The notes: generated from the sequence alone by a model not told the origin. Positions 53,114-61,993 are shown, counted from the first letter of the stretch. The stretch: DNA of 64,000 bases from CBFGRV01 sp965651265 (GCA_965651265.1 CBFGRV010000004.1:45112-109111), one strand, 5' to 3'. Numbers and translations: made by a program.

Positions 53114-53961
53114 TGGATCCGTCCGAGATCATCGATCGGATCGACACGGCGCCTGAGTTCGCGCTGATACTGGGTTCCGGGTTGGGCGGACTCGCGGATG
53201 CGGTAGAGCGAGCGACCATCATCCAAAGCGAGGAGATCGACGGCTATCCCCAGTCGACGGTAGCCGGTCATAGCGGACGCTTGATCATTGGCCGATTGGA
53301 GGGCGCGCCCGTCCTGGTCGTTCAGGGCCGGGTGCACCTCTACGAAGGGCATGATCTGTCGGCCGTGACGTATCCGATCCGGCTGGCCCACCGCCTTGGT
53401 GCCCGCCGGCTTCTCGTGACGAATGCGGCGGGCGGCATCCATCCGAATGCCGAGCCCGGATCGCTGTTGTTCATCACGGACCACATCAATTTCACCGGCG
53501 CCATCATGGGCCGTCTCGCGGGAAAGCCCGGATCCCTGGTCGATGGACGACTCGAGAAGGGGGCCACCGTCGAATCCGAGGCCGCAGCGCGCGTCCGCGC
53601 CGTGAGCTCACCCTATGATGCGGCCTGGATCGATCGGGCCGAAGCGTGCGCGATCGAGCTGGGCATCCGCACGACGCGCGGCGTCTATTGCTGGACGCGC
53701 GGCCCCTCCTACGAGACGAAGGCGGAGATCGCGGCCTTCCGCCGGCTCGGGGCCGATGCGGTGGGGATGAGTACGGTGCCCGAGGTGTTGGAAGCCTCAT
53801 CACTGGGAATGCCCGTTCTGGGCATTTCGACCATTACGAATCGGGCTGCCGGACTTTCAAAGAAGCTGCTATCCCATGACGACGTTCTACGGGTTGGACG
53901 CCGCGCATCTATCGATTTGGAGCGGCTTGTGCGTCATGTTCTCCGGGAGGAGCACCGATGA
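53113..53961 (+). CDS. punA: Purine nucleoside phosphorylase (trimeric family)
   Basis: 282 residues. Phosphorolysis of (deoxy)guanosine and inosine in purine salvage. Visible: phosphate-binding ILGSGLGGLAD (~20-30) and AGHSGRLIIG (~53-62), VQGRVHLYEGHD (~71-82), LLVTNAAGGIHP (~105-116), GVYCWTRGPSYET (~192-204) and ISTITNRAAG with the Asn that selects 6-oxopurines. The ATG directly follows the phosphatase stop region (overlap 1 nt), with an unused TTG just before. Confidence 0.92.
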   Translation: MDPSEIIDRIDTAPEFALILGSGLGGLADAVERATIIQSEEIDGYPQSTVAGHSGRLIIGRLEGAPVLVVQGRVHLYEGHDLSAVTYPIRLAHRLGARRLLVTNAAGGIHPNAEPGSLLFITDHINFTGAIMGRLAGKPGSLVDGRLEKGATVESEAAARVRAVSSPYDAAWIDRAEACAIELGIRTTRGVYCWTRGPSYETKAEIAAFRRLGADAVGMSTVPEVLEASSLGMPVLGISTITNRAAGLSKKLLSHDDVLRVGRRASIDLERLVRHVLREEHR

Positions 53962-53975
53962 ATGCCTTTAGGGCA

Positions 53976-54004
53976 TTGAATTTCCCCTTTGAGGTTAGGA
54001 TATT
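53976..54004 (+). promoter_or_regulatory. Possible sigma-70-like promoter upstream of the DUF3276 gene
   Basis: TTGAAT and GATATT separated by 17 bp, about 90 nt before the start codon in the 133-nt gap after the nucleoside phosphorylase gene. The -10 matches only four of six consensus bases, so this is tentative. Confidence 0.3.
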
Positions 54005-54094
54005 AGATGCGGGTTTTACGAGATCGTTAAAATTGGTTGGCGCCTGTGCCGAGGCCCAGGCCGCGGGCGGGGTTCGGGCTTCAAGCGCAAGACG

Positions 54095-54499
54095 ATGAAT
54101 CTGGAGAAGACTTACAACGGCAAAGTGACGAACGACGGCTTCAGCGACTACGATTACAGCAACGATGGCTCCTCGCAAGGAGGAAAGTATCGAGAGGAAG
54201 TCTACTCGAAGCGCGTTCCAGCCGGAAAGCGGACCTATTTTTTTGACGTAAAGCCGACCCGATCAGGTGAGGATTTCTTCGTCACCATCACGGAAAGCAA
54301 GCGCATCGACGACAATCGCTACGAGAAGCATAAAATCTTTCTCTACAAAGAGGATTTTGGCAAGTTTGTCGCCGCGCTGCACGAGGTCGTGCAGCATATC
54401 GTCGACGAGAGGCTTCCGGGGTATGACTTTCGGAATCTGCCGGAGCTGACCGGGATCGATGACGATGAAAATTCTTCGCAAGAGCGGGACGCCTATTGA
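54095..54499 (+). CDS. DUF3276 / PUR-alpha-like nucleic-acid-binding protein
   Basis: 134 residues. The PUR repeat-like core is EEVYSKRVPAGKRTYFFDVKPTR (in two parts, ~34-56) with EDFFVTITESKR and KIFLYKEDFGKFVAALHEVV. These small Bacteroidota/spirochaete proteins dimerise into a Whirly/PUR fold and bind single-stranded DNA or RNA, as in Borrelia BpuR. The N-terminal 30 residues are Gly/Ser/Asp/Tyr-rich and probably disordered. Its own terminator follows 28 nt after the stop. Confidence 0.85.
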   Translation: MNLEKTYNGKVTNDGFSDYDYSNDGSSQGGKYREEVYSKRVPAGKRTYFFDVKPTRSGEDFFVTITESKRIDDNRYEKHKIFLYKEDFGKFVAALHEVVQHIVDERLPGYDFRNLPELTGIDDDENSSQERDAY

Positions 54500-54526
54500 T
54501 CCCTCTCATACCATACGTCGTATTGA

Positions 54527-54557
54527 AACCCTGTCGTATCCCGCGATAGGGTTTTTT
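54527..54557 (+). terminator. Intrinsic terminator between the DUF3276 gene and hisD
   Basis: AACCCT-g-TCG / CGA-t-AGGGTT forms a 9-bp stem with one internal mismatch, followed by six T. It ends only 5 nt before the hisD start codon, an unusual position that leaves no room for a separate promoter and leader unless these overlap the hairpin. Confidence 0.75.
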
Positions 54558-54562
54558 GTTGG

Positions 54563-55882
54563 ATGATGTTTCCGATCGTCACTTACCAAAGCCGCCACGA
54601 GGAGCTCGGTCGACTCTACGACCGCAGCTCGGTCTTCGATCACTCCATTCAAGATGCCGTCCGGGAGATCATCGAAGCCGTTCGGGTACGCGGCGATGCG
54701 GCCGTGTTCGAGCTTACGGTACGCTTCGACGGCGTACGGCCATCCGCGATCCGTGTGCAGCGGGATCGGGCGGCGGCGGCCCTTGAAGGCTTGGATCGCG
54801 AGATCCGCTCCATCATCGAGGAGGCGGCCGCCAACATCCGCGCTTTCCACGAGAAGCAGGTCAGGCCTTCGTGGTTCAGCGAGGAGGAGGACGGCGTGGT
54901 GCTCGGGCAGCGGTACGTGCCGCTCGATCGCGTCGGCGTCTATGTCCCCGGCGGCACGGCAGCGTACCCGTCGAGCGTCCTGATGAACGTCATACCGGCG
55001 CAGGTTGCCGGTGTCAGGGAGATTCTCCTCGCCTCACCGCCAGGCCCCAGCGGCATCCCGCATCCCGCCGTGCTGGCGGCGGCACATTTGCTCGGCATCG
55101 AGCACGTCTTCGCGATGGGGGGCGCACAGGCCGTGGCCGCTTTCGCCTACGGCACAGAGAGCGTTCCGAAGGTCGACAAGATCGTCGGACCGGGCAATGC
55201 CTATGTAGCCGCCGCGAAAAAGGAAGTGTTCGGCCGAGTCGCGATCGACGCGATTGCAGGGCCTAGCGAGATCGTCGTGCTGGCTGATAGGAGCGCTTCG
55301 GCGGAGTATGTGGCCGCGGACCTGCTCTCCCAGGCGGAGCACGATTCCCGGGCGTCGGCGGTCCTGGTCACGACGGACCGGCGGCTCGCTGAGGAAGTGC
55401 AGCACATTGCCGGGGAGATGGTGCTGAAGTTGCCGCGCAAAGACGTCGTGATGGAGTCGCTGCAAGGCTTCGGCGCCGCCATCGTCGTGGAGACCCTGGA
55501 CGAGGCCATCGAAGCGGTGAACGAGCTGGCCCCCGAGCACCTGGAGATCCATACGGCCGACCCCGGCTCCATCATCCCGCGCATTCGTCATGCGGGCGCT
55601 ATCTTCATCGGGCCGTACTCGCCTGAGCCCGTGGGCGACTATTTCGCGGGGCCCAATCACGTGCTCCCCACGGGCGGCACGGCCCGGTATGCTTCCGCTC
55701 TCGGCGTGGAGGAATTCGTCCGCCGCCAGTCCATCGTCTCGTACACCGGTGCGCGCCTCGAAAGAACCGGACCGCGCATCGCGACGTTTGCGAGAGCGGA
55801 AGGCCTCGAAGCGCACGCGCGAGCCGTGGAAGTGCGCCTTCGGGATCTGAAACGTTCGCCGGACAGGAATAACGAGGCGTAG
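54563..55882 (+). CDS. hisD: Histidinol dehydrogenase
   Basis: 439 residues. Last step of histidine biosynthesis, two-stage NAD oxidation of L-histidinol with zinc. Visible: VGVYVPGGTAAYPSSVLMN (~127-145), MGGAQAVAAFAYGT (~186-199), VGPGNAYVAAAKKEVFG, the signature AIDAIAGPSEIVVLAD (~230-245), LSQAEHDSRA (Zn ligands) and the ELAPEHLEI and GPYSPEPVGDYFAGPNHVLPT motifs. Followed directly by hisC (GTG inside the stop region). The other his genes are not in the window. Confidence 0.95.
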   Translation: MMFPIVTYQSRHEELGRLYDRSSVFDHSIQDAVREIIEAVRVRGDAAVFELTVRFDGVRPSAIRVQRDRAAAALEGLDREIRSIIEEAAANIRAFHEKQVRPSWFSEEEDGVVLGQRYVPLDRVGVYVPGGTAAYPSSVLMNVIPAQVAGVREILLASPPGPSGIPHPAVLAAAHLLGIEHVFAMGGAQAVAAFAYGTESVPKVDKIVGPGNAYVAAAKKEVFGRVAIDAIAGPSEIVVLADRSASAEYVAADLLSQAEHDSRASAVLVTTDRRLAEEVQHIAGEMVLKLPRKDVVMESLQGFGAAIVVETLDEAIEAVNELAPEHLEIHTADPGSIIPRIRHAGAIFIGPYSPEPVGDYFAGPNHVLPTGGTARYASALGVEEFVRRQSIVSYTGARLERTGPRIATFARAEGLEAHARAVEVRLRDLKRSPDRNNEA

Positions 55883-57003
55883 TGAACATGGCCGTTGCGG
55901 GCAGCGAGACATCCCTCTCACTGGAATCCGTACTTCAGCGCATCCGACCGGCCGTCCGAGCGGTTAGCCCGTACGTAGTGGGTGGCGTCGAGAATCCACC
56001 CGTCAAGCTCAATCAGAACGAGAGCCCGTACGATCTCCCGGAAGATCTGAAGGAGGAGCTGCTGGATGTCTACAGGGCCATCCCCTTCAATCGGTATCCG
56101 GAGGAGCAGCCGCGGCGGCTCGTGCGCGCGTTCGCCCGGCATATCGGCTGCGCGCCCGAAGGCATCCTGGCCGGCAACGGCTCGAATGAGCTCACCTACA
56201 CGCTCGGGCTGGTCCTGATCGAGCCGGGCTCAGCTGTGGTGCTGCCGCGGCCGATGTTTTCTCTGTACGAGAAAGTGGTTCGGTTGCACGAAGGGCGGCT
56301 CGTCAGCATTCCTCCGCTCAGCGATCTCCGTTTCGATGGGGAGGCCATCCTGCAGGCTGTCGAGCGGCACGATCCGGTGCTCACGGTGCTCACGACGCCC
56401 AACAACCCGACAGGCTTGGCCATGCCCATCGAGGAGATCGAGCCGATCGTGGCGGCCGCGAGCGGATTCGTCGTGGTGGATGAGGCGTATGTGGAGTTCA
56501 CGGATGAGGTGAGCGCGCAGACGCTGCTCGGTCGGTATCCCAATCTGATCATCCTGCGGACGCTTTCAAAAGCCTGCGGGCTGGCTGGATTGCGGCTCGG
56601 ATTTTTGTTGGGCCATCCTACCGTCGTCGCTGAGATCTTGAAGGCACGGTTGCCCTTCATGGTGGATCCACTGGCCGAGGCGGCGGCGCTGGCACTGCTG
56701 GCGCGGCCGGAGCTGCTCGCCGAGCGCGCGCGGCTACTCAAGGAGAGCCGTCAGTCGCTCGAAAGGTCGCTTCGCGAAATGAATGGCGTCGAGGTCCTGC
56801 CCTCGCAAGCCAATTTCGTTCTGTTTCGAACGCCGGTGGAACCGACCGCGTTGATGGTCCGTCTTGCGCAATCGGGCGTCCTCGTGCGGAATATGGGCGG
56901 GTACCCCGAATTGGCGGGTTTTTTGCGCGTCAACGCCGGCACGGAGAGTGAGAACAAGGCATTTTTGGTCGCGTTGAAAAATGCATTGATCGACAGCTCT
57001 TGA
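55882..57003 (+). CDS. hisC: Histidinol-phosphate aminotransferase
   Basis: 373 residues, PLP fold type I. Converts imidazole-acetol phosphate to histidinol phosphate. Visible: VKLNQNESPYDLPEDL (~35-50), GNGSNELTYTLGLVL (~99-113), TTPNNPTG (~172-179), DEAYVEF (~200-206) and the PLP Lys in RTLSKACGLAGLRLGF (~231-246). The start is either GTG overlapping the hisD stop by 1 nt or an ATG 6 nt later. It forms a hisDC pair, a common split arrangement. Confidence 0.93.
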   Translation: MNMAVAGSETSLSLESVLQRIRPAVRAVSPYVVGGVENPPVKLNQNESPYDLPEDLKEELLDVYRAIPFNRYPEEQPRRLVRAFARHIGCAPEGILAGNGSNELTYTLGLVLIEPGSAVVLPRPMFSLYEKVVRLHEGRLVSIPPLSDLRFDGEAILQAVERHDPVLTVLTTPNNPTGLAMPIEEIEPIVAAASGFVVVDEAYVEFTDEVSAQTLLGRYPNLIILRTLSKACGLAGLRLGFLLGHPTVVAEILKARLPFMVDPLAEAAALALLARPELLAERARLLKESRQSLERSLREMNGVEVLPSQANFVLFRTPVEPTALMVRLAQSGVLVRNMGGYPELAGFLRVNAGTESENKAFLVALKNALIDSS

Positions 57004-57122
57004 TGGTCATTTATTGGAGCCGATCGGGCCGCGTTCATGCAACATCCATCGAAGCCACTCCGATGACGAGCGCCCGACGGCATTGAGTGGCTCAGGTATC
57101 ACTCCAGGTCGCAGATTGGGGA

Positions 57123-57710
57123 ATGGATTATATACAGGTAGACATCATCGGACTTTCGACAAGCCCATCGAGCGGGGGCGCATACGCATTGGTGCTTGGG
57201 GAGGTCGGAGGTAACCGGCGCCTGCCCATCATCATCGGTGCCTTCGAGGCTCAGGCCATCGCCCTGGAGCTCGAAAAGATCCAACCTCCCCGTCCGATGA
57301 CGCACGATCTGCTTCGTGACACCCTGGAGGCCGTCGGCGCCGAGGTGATGGACGTGGTGATCGACGAGCTCCGCGAGGGCACTTTCTTCGCCAAGATTCG
57401 CTACGTGCACGAAGGCGACGAGGGGCAGCTCGATTCGCGCCCCAGCGACGCCGTTGCCCTGGCCGTGCGCGTGGATGCTCCGATCTACGTCTCGCCCTCC
57501 GTAATGGAGGAGGCCGGTATCCCCACGGAGGAAGAGGGCGCGGGCGCCCTCGCCGGTGGGGAGTCGGAGATGGAGGAGGAAGCGCCGATGACACAGCTCG
57601 AGCGGATGGAGCATCAGCTGGAGGCCGCCATCGAAGCGGAAGATTACGAGAAGGCAGCGCAGCTTCGCGACGAAATCCAGCGTCTGCAGGCCGAGCAGCA
57701 GAAGAACTAG
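57123..57710 (+). CDS. Bifunctional nuclease family protein (DUF151) with C-terminal UVR domain
   Basis: 195 residues from the ATG at MDYIQVDI. The DUF151 domain (~1-135) has LPIIIGAFEAQAIALELE, RPMTHDLLRDTLEAVGAEV and DSRPSDAVALAVRVDAPIYV. A short acidic linker follows, then a UVR helical hairpin (QLERMEHQLEAAIEAEDYEKAAQLRDEI, in two parts, ~155-185), as in UvrB/UvrC-interacting proteins. Homologues are reported with RNase/DNase activity; the UVR part suggests protein contacts. An upstream in-frame GTG adds 12 residues and is less likely. Confidence 0.85.
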   Translation: MDYIQVDIIGLSTSPSSGGAYALVLGEVGGNRRLPIIIGAFEAQAIALELEKIQPPRPMTHDLLRDTLEAVGAEVMDVVIDELREGTFFAKIRYVHEGDEGQLDSRPSDAVALAVRVDAPIYVSPSVMEEAGIPTEEEGAGALAGGESEMEEEAPMTQLERMEHQLEAAIEAEDYEKAAQLRDEIQRLQAEQQKN

Positions 57711-57714
57711 CACA

Positions 57715-59358
57715 TTGAGCGCGGAAGCTATCGCCAGCCTGACCGTCCGGCGCATCCCCTTTTCTCACTTCTCGTCCTTCTCAGCCCTCTTCAGGGATTA
57801 CTGCGAATCCTACGCCCGGCTGTCTGGTTTCTTCGCCGGCGATTTCCGTGACCGGTCCGCGCGCGTAGCGGCCGTCGAGCGGGCGGTGGAGGTCGATCGC
57901 GACCGAAACACGGTGGCGGATGTGCTACTGGAGCAGAACGAGCGCTGGGGGATGGGCGCCGCAACCCGCCGGCACATCGATGCCGTGCGTGATCCGGGCT
58001 CAGCCGTCGTCGTAACCGGGCAACAGGTCGGACTGTTCGGAGGCCCGCTGTACACGATCCTGAAGGCCGTTTCGACCGTGCAGCTCGCCGCTCAACTTTC
58101 GGAGGAATCCGGTCGGACTATCGTGCCCGTCTTCTGGCTCGGAGCAGAGGACCACGACTTCGACGAGATGGCCGGCGTGCATCTGCTGCGCCAGAACGAG
58201 CCCCTCCTCGTGCGCTATCCCCATCCCGGCGGGGCGAACACCGGACCGGTGGGCCGAATCCGGTTCTCCGAAGAAGTCGATCGGCTAGTCGATACCATCG
58301 ATGAGGCGCTGGCGCCCACCGATTTCAAGCCGGAGGTCATGGGCCTGCTCCGCGAGTCGTACCACAGCGGGGAAACCTTTGCCGACGCCTTCGCACGGCT
58401 CATGAGCGGGCTCCTGGGCGACGCCGGGCTCGTGCTGATGAGCTCCGACGACGCGCGCCTGAAGCGCCTCGCCGTGCCCATGTATCGCCGCGAGCTCGAG
58501 GAACCGTCTGCCCTGAGCGATGCCGTCGCAGAGACGTCCGGGGAACTGCAGCAATCGTATCACCTCCAGGTCCAGGTGCGGCCCATCAACCTCTTTCTGT
58601 TCGAGGATGGAGGGCGCTACCCGCTCGATTTCAACGGGGACAAGTTCGAGCTGCGCGGCCACGGCCGATCCTTCGATCGAGGCGAGCTCATCGACCTCCT
58701 GGACGACTCGCCGGAGCTATTCAGCCCGAATGTCGTGCTGCGGCCGCTGACACAGGACCTGCTGCTGCCGACCGCGGCCTACGTCGGTGGCCCGGGCGAG
58801 ATCTCGTACTTCGCGCAATACCGTGGCGCGTACGACTGGGCGCGTCTGCCCATGCCCATCATCTATCCGCGGGCCAGCGCCACGCTAATCGAATCGAAGG
58901 TCAAGAAGGTGCTCGCAAAGTACGATCTGGACGTTTTCGACTTCGCCGACGACGTAGACCGGCTGTTCCAGCGCGTGGTCGTCGAATCCATGAACGTAAA
59001 CCTGGATGATCTCTTCAGCGAGGGATCGAAGCACGTCCACGAGGCCGTCAACGTCATCAAGCAGGGCCTTCAGGATGTCGATGCGACCCTCGGCAAGGCG
59101 GCGGAGGCCACCCGCAGCGCTCTGATGGACGAGCTGGAGAAGCTCAAGACCAAAGCCGTGCGCCTCGAGAAGAAGAATCAGGAAGTCGTCCACGGTCAGC
59201 TGGAGAAAGCGCACGCGAATCTTTATCCCGCAGGTGGCTTGCAGGAGCGGAAGCTTTCCGTGCTGTACTTCCTCAATAAATACAGCCCCGGGCTCGTGGG
59301 AGATTTGCTGAGCTCCCTATCGACAGATACTTCAGAGCATCAGGTCGTGGAGTTGTGA
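57715..59358 (+). CDS. bshC: Bacillithiol biosynthesis cysteine-adding enzyme BshC
   Basis: 547 residues, normal for BshC. Adds cysteine to glucosaminyl-malate in bacillithiol synthesis. Visible: VVVTGQQVGLFGGPLYTILK (~98-117), PVFWLGAEDHDFDEMAGV (~138-155), the PTAAYVGGPGEISYFAQYRGAY segment (two parts, ~350-371), and a C-terminal coiled coil (~440-510). The reading frame opens with TTG 4 nt after the nuclease stop; no better start is visible before the conserved FSHFSSFSALFRDY. Bacillithiol is known in Bacteroidota. Confidence 0.92.
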   Translation: MSAEAIASLTVRRIPFSHFSSFSALFRDYCESYARLSGFFAGDFRDRSARVAAVERAVEVDRDRNTVADVLLEQNERWGMGAATRRHIDAVRDPGSAVVVTGQQVGLFGGPLYTILKAVSTVQLAAQLSEESGRTIVPVFWLGAEDHDFDEMAGVHLLRQNEPLLVRYPHPGGANTGPVGRIRFSEEVDRLVDTIDEALAPTDFKPEVMGLLRESYHSGETFADAFARLMSGLLGDAGLVLMSSDDARLKRLAVPMYRRELEEPSALSDAVAETSGELQQSYHLQVQVRPINLFLFEDGGRYPLDFNGDKFELRGHGRSFDRGELIDLLDDSPELFSPNVVLRPLTQDLLLPTAAYVGGPGEISYFAQYRGAYDWARLPMPIIYPRASATLIESKVKKVLAKYDLDVFDFADDVDRLFQRVVVESMNVNLDDLFSEGSKHVHEAVNVIKQGLQDVDATLGKAAEATRSALMDELEKLKTKAVRLEKKNQEVVHGQLEKAHANLYPAGGLQERKLSVLYFLNKYSPGLVGDLLSSLSTDTSEHQVVEL

Positions 59359-59372
59359 GGGTGTCGGCTGTG

Positions 59373-59448
59373 GGAGATAGGAGATAGGAGATAGGAGATG
59401 GGAGATGGGAGAGGAGATAGGAGATAGGAGATGGGAGATGGGAGATAG
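59373..59448 (+). repeat. Heptanucleotide tandem array (GGAGATR), about ten units
   Basis: Ten complete 7-nt units, GGAGATA or GGAGATG, in two blocks (A A A G G and A A G G A) separated by a 5-nt partial unit. It is purine-only except for T. The array begins 15 nt after the bshC stop and extends into the start of the HD gene, supplying its start codon(s). A related array lies at the right end of the window. Confidence 0.9.
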
Positions 59449-60112
59449 TCGCGGTATCTCGGCGTCCATCTTTTCGCCGCTGATCGAACAGGCGATCGAG
59501 CTCTCGGCGCAGTGGCACGACCAGACCTATCGCAAGAAACGGTGGCGCGACGCGGCCTTCGACGTCCCTGAGGAGGAGATCCTCCGCGTGCCTGTCATGG
59601 CCCACGTCACGACCGTCGCGATGACGGTGCAGCGCGCGGGATGGGATGATGCTACGGTTGCCGCGGCCTTCGTGCACGACGTCCTCGAGGACGCGAACCG
59701 GTTCGGACGGAAGATGCGAGAGGAGGAGTTGCGCGCCTTGCTTGGGGATGAGGTCGTTCGTCGGGTGAGGCAGGTCACCGAGCAGCAGCTGGACATCCAC
59801 AACCAGCCCATCCCATGGCGGCATCGGAAGGAAGCCTACATCCGGCAGATTCGGACCGGATTTCCTGAGGCAGCAGCGATAAGCCTCGCCGACAAGCTGC
59901 ACAATCTCTGGAGCATCAATCAGGCCATCGAGCGCGGCGTCAATGTGTTCGCGCGCGACGAGCAGGGACGAGGCCTGGGCGCGGGAGCGGACGAGCAGCT
60001 ATGGTTCTACAGCGAGGTGCTTCGCGCAACTAAGCGCTTCGACGATCATCGCCTGACCGGGCAGCGAGAGCGACTGGCCGGCGAAATCCGCACGTTCGAG
60101 GGGTTGATCTAG
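59405..60112 (+). CDS. HD-domain phosphohydrolase (RelA/SpoT-hydrolase-like)
   Basis: 235 residues. A metal-dependent HD hydrolase domain: VMAHVTTVAMTVQRAGWDD (~58-76, first His), FVHDVLEDANRFG (~83-95, HD and ED pair) and SLADKLHNLWSI (~160-171). The order fits the (p)ppGpp-hydrolase branch without a synthetase domain; substrate unproven. The first ~14 codons (GEEIGDRRWEMGD) are translated from the heptad repeat, so the true start may be either ATG inside it (59405 or 59438, both in frame). Confidence 0.8.
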   Translation: MGEEIGDRRWEMGDSRGISASIFSPLIEQAIELSAQWHDQTYRKKRWRDAAFDVPEEEILRVPVMAHVTTVAMTVQRAGWDDATVAAAFVHDVLEDANRFGRKMREEELRALLGDEVVRRVRQVTEQQLDIHNQPIPWRHRKEAYIRQIRTGFPEAAAISLADKLHNLWSINQAIERGVNVFARDEQGRGLGAGADEQLWFYSEVLRATKRFDDHRLTGQRERLAGEIRTFEGLI

Positions 60113-60129
60113 TTGTACCTGAGGCTGAT

Positions 60130-61152
60130 CTAGCCGTACCAGCCCAGCTTCATCCCCCACTGGCCGATATCGAAGAGGAAGGCGAGGCCCCAGTAGTACA
60201 CGAAGAACGCCCCGCCGCCGAGCAGCGCCAGTCCGCTCACGAGTTGGGGTTTGTGTGGATGTTCGGAGGCCCATCGCATGATGCGGCGGCCCGCCAGCGC
60301 GAAGAGAAGAGCGAAGACGAGCACCATCACGATGATCTGGCCGATTCCCTGCACGGCCATGACGGCTGCACCGTAGATGGGATTCTGCGCACTAGCCGCG
60401 TACGTCAGGAACTCGCGGAAGACGGGGAAGGGCCGGCCGATCGCGAAGAAGCCAACGAGCAATCCGATGATGGCGGCCTTGGTTGTCGCGCTCGAGAGAC
60501 GGCTGCGAACAGCGGGCGAGAGCCTCGTTGTGATGCGATCCAGGAATCCCATTTCGATCAGGCCCCAGACAAGCATCACGAGGCCGATCGTGGAGAAGAC
60601 GAGCTGCGCCTGTGCCAGCCGAACCTCTCGGGCGTTGTAGGCCTCGACGCCATCAGCACCGAGCAGCCCCACGTATCCGCCGTACACCAGGCACACGATC
60701 GTCACGCCGGCGACGAAAGTGGCGAGCGCCCGCCATGGGCGGGCTGGTTCGCCGGGATGATCGGACGAGCACGCGAGCCCGGGAATCATCGCGAAGACGA
60801 CGCAATTGCATGCGGTGAAGGTCGCCGCGAGTCCCGCGACGATGGCGAAGAGAAAGCCGAAGCCGGTGCCGTACTGAACGTATCCGCCCGCCAACTCCGA
60901 CGTGTCGCCGATCATCTTGCCCGCAACCACGTCGCGCCCGAAGCCATCCACAAGATGATAATTCCAGAATCCGGCAATGAAGACCGCGCCGATTATGACG
61001 GCCAGGGCGTACAATACACGGCGCGAGGTCGCATAGGCCGACGTGACGTCGCTGTGGATCGCCGGGACGGGCCCGGGAACGGATGCGGGCCGACTTTGGC
61101 CTACAGATGCGGATCGTCTAGACTGCCGATCCTTCTCGACTACACTCTGCAT
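60130..61152 (-). CDS. Polytopic membrane protein resembling CcdA/DsbD transmembrane domain
   Basis: 340 residues with an N-terminal soluble stretch (~45) and about eight helices. The segment ATFTACNCVVFAMIPGLACS (~111-130) matches the first-helix pattern of CcdA/DsbD (SFTPCVxPMIPIL), but with a C-N-C motif and an Ala in place of Pro. The matching later helix reads GLLVGFFAIGRPFPVFREFL, lacking the second redox Cys. It could carry electrons or sulfur compounds, or be a non-redox relative. No cytochrome c genes are adjacent. Tentative. Confidence 0.5.
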   Translation of the reverse strand: MQSVVEKDRQSRRSASVGQSRPASVPGPVPAIHSDVTSAYATSRRVLYALAVIIGAVFIAGFWNYHLVDGFGRDVVAGKMIGDTSELAGGYVQYGTGFGFLFAIVAGLAATFTACNCVVFAMIPGLACSSDHPGEPARPWRALATFVAGVTIVCLVYGGYVGLLGADGVEAYNAREVRLAQAQLVFSTIGLVMLVWGLIEMGFLDRITTRLSPAVRSRLSSATTKAAIIGLLVGFFAIGRPFPVFREFLTYAASAQNPIYGAAVMAVQGIGQIIVMVLVFALLFALAGRRIMRWASEHPHKPQLVSGLALLGGGAFFVYYWGLAFLFDIGQWGMKLGWYG

Positions 61153-61255
61153 GACAACAATTCGTGCTCGCTTGGAAGACTAGAGCCGTACGGCCATACC
61201 ATACGAGGCCGGAGAGACGAATTCAATGCCAATGGATCAGTGCGAGGCCACGGGA

Positions 61256-61993
61256 CTAATCGGCCTCGAACGTGGCGTGCACGGTCACGGAGATCTCCTT
61301 GTCCCTAGTCGAGGTGGAGTACATCCCCATCCCCGAGACCTCCGTGGAGAATGGCTCCGTGATCTGGAAGACGCCGGCGCGTCCCGTGATCATCCGACTG
61401 AGCCGGCCGCCGCTCTCGCCCACGATCTCCTGCGCGCGCTGCCGGGCATCGGCCGTAGCCTGCGAGAGGAGCTCATGCTTGAGCTCCGCGATCCGGGAAT
61501 AGAAGTATTCGAGGTACGAGCCCTCGATCACCACGCCCGACTCGAGCAGTTGGCCGGGGTTGATGGCAAGGCGCTCCAGCTCAGCCGGGTTGTCCGAGAT
61601 GACGATGAGGCTCTGCACGAGATTGTATCCTTCCTGCAGACCTTGCGGACCCCAGATCTGGTTGGCGTTGACCGGCTGGATGGTCACGGCCGAAGAATCG
61701 ATGCCGGCCTCCTGCAGCCGGTCGAGGACGATCCGAAGGTCCCGGTTCAACTGGTTATAGCCGGCTGACAGGTTGGTCAGCCCCACTCGTCGGGAGAGGG
61801 TCAGCCGCCATTTCGCGGTATCGGAGGTGAAGCGCTGGCTGGCCGAGCCGACGACCTGGATGGTGGCGTCGGTGGTTCGCGCGTTGTAAAAGAAGGCGCC
61901 GAAAATGAGCGCAGCAAGTGCAATACCTACCGCCAGAACGGCAGCGGGAATGAGGAGCGGCGAGCGAGTGACCGCGCGCGTATCGTCAGCCAT
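61256..61993 (-). CDS. SIMPL domain (DUF541) membrane-anchored protein
   Basis: 245 residues. An N-terminal uncleaved-looking helix (~11-34) is followed by the periplasmic SIMPL domain: IQVVGSASQRFTSDTAKWRLTLSRR (in two parts, ~45-69), VTIQPVNANQIW, AELKHELLSQATADARQRAQEI (~168-189) and a C-terminal VSVTVHATFE-like strand. The family forms oligomeric periplasmic rings; its role is unclear. The gene lies 18 nt after the desaturase gene on the same strand, so they are probably cotranscribed. Confidence 0.82.
   Translation of the reverse strand: MADDTRAVTRSPLLIPAAVLAVGIALAALIFGAFFYNARTTDATIQVVGSASQRFTSDTAKWRLTLSRRVGLTNLSAGYNQLNRDLRIVLDRLQEAGIDSSAVTIQPVNANQIWGPQGLQEGYNLVQSLIVISDNPAELERLAINPGQLLESGVVIEGSYLEYFYSRIAELKHELLSQATADARQRAQEIVGESGGRLSRMITGRAGVFQITEPFSTEVSGMGMYSTSTRDKEISVTVHATFEAD

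Noticed and set aside
59273..59902. Minus-strand frame of ~209 codons with SHLPSPISYLL repeats
   Set aside because: It is the complement of the heptad array and the HD gene; the repeat creates the apparent periodic protein.
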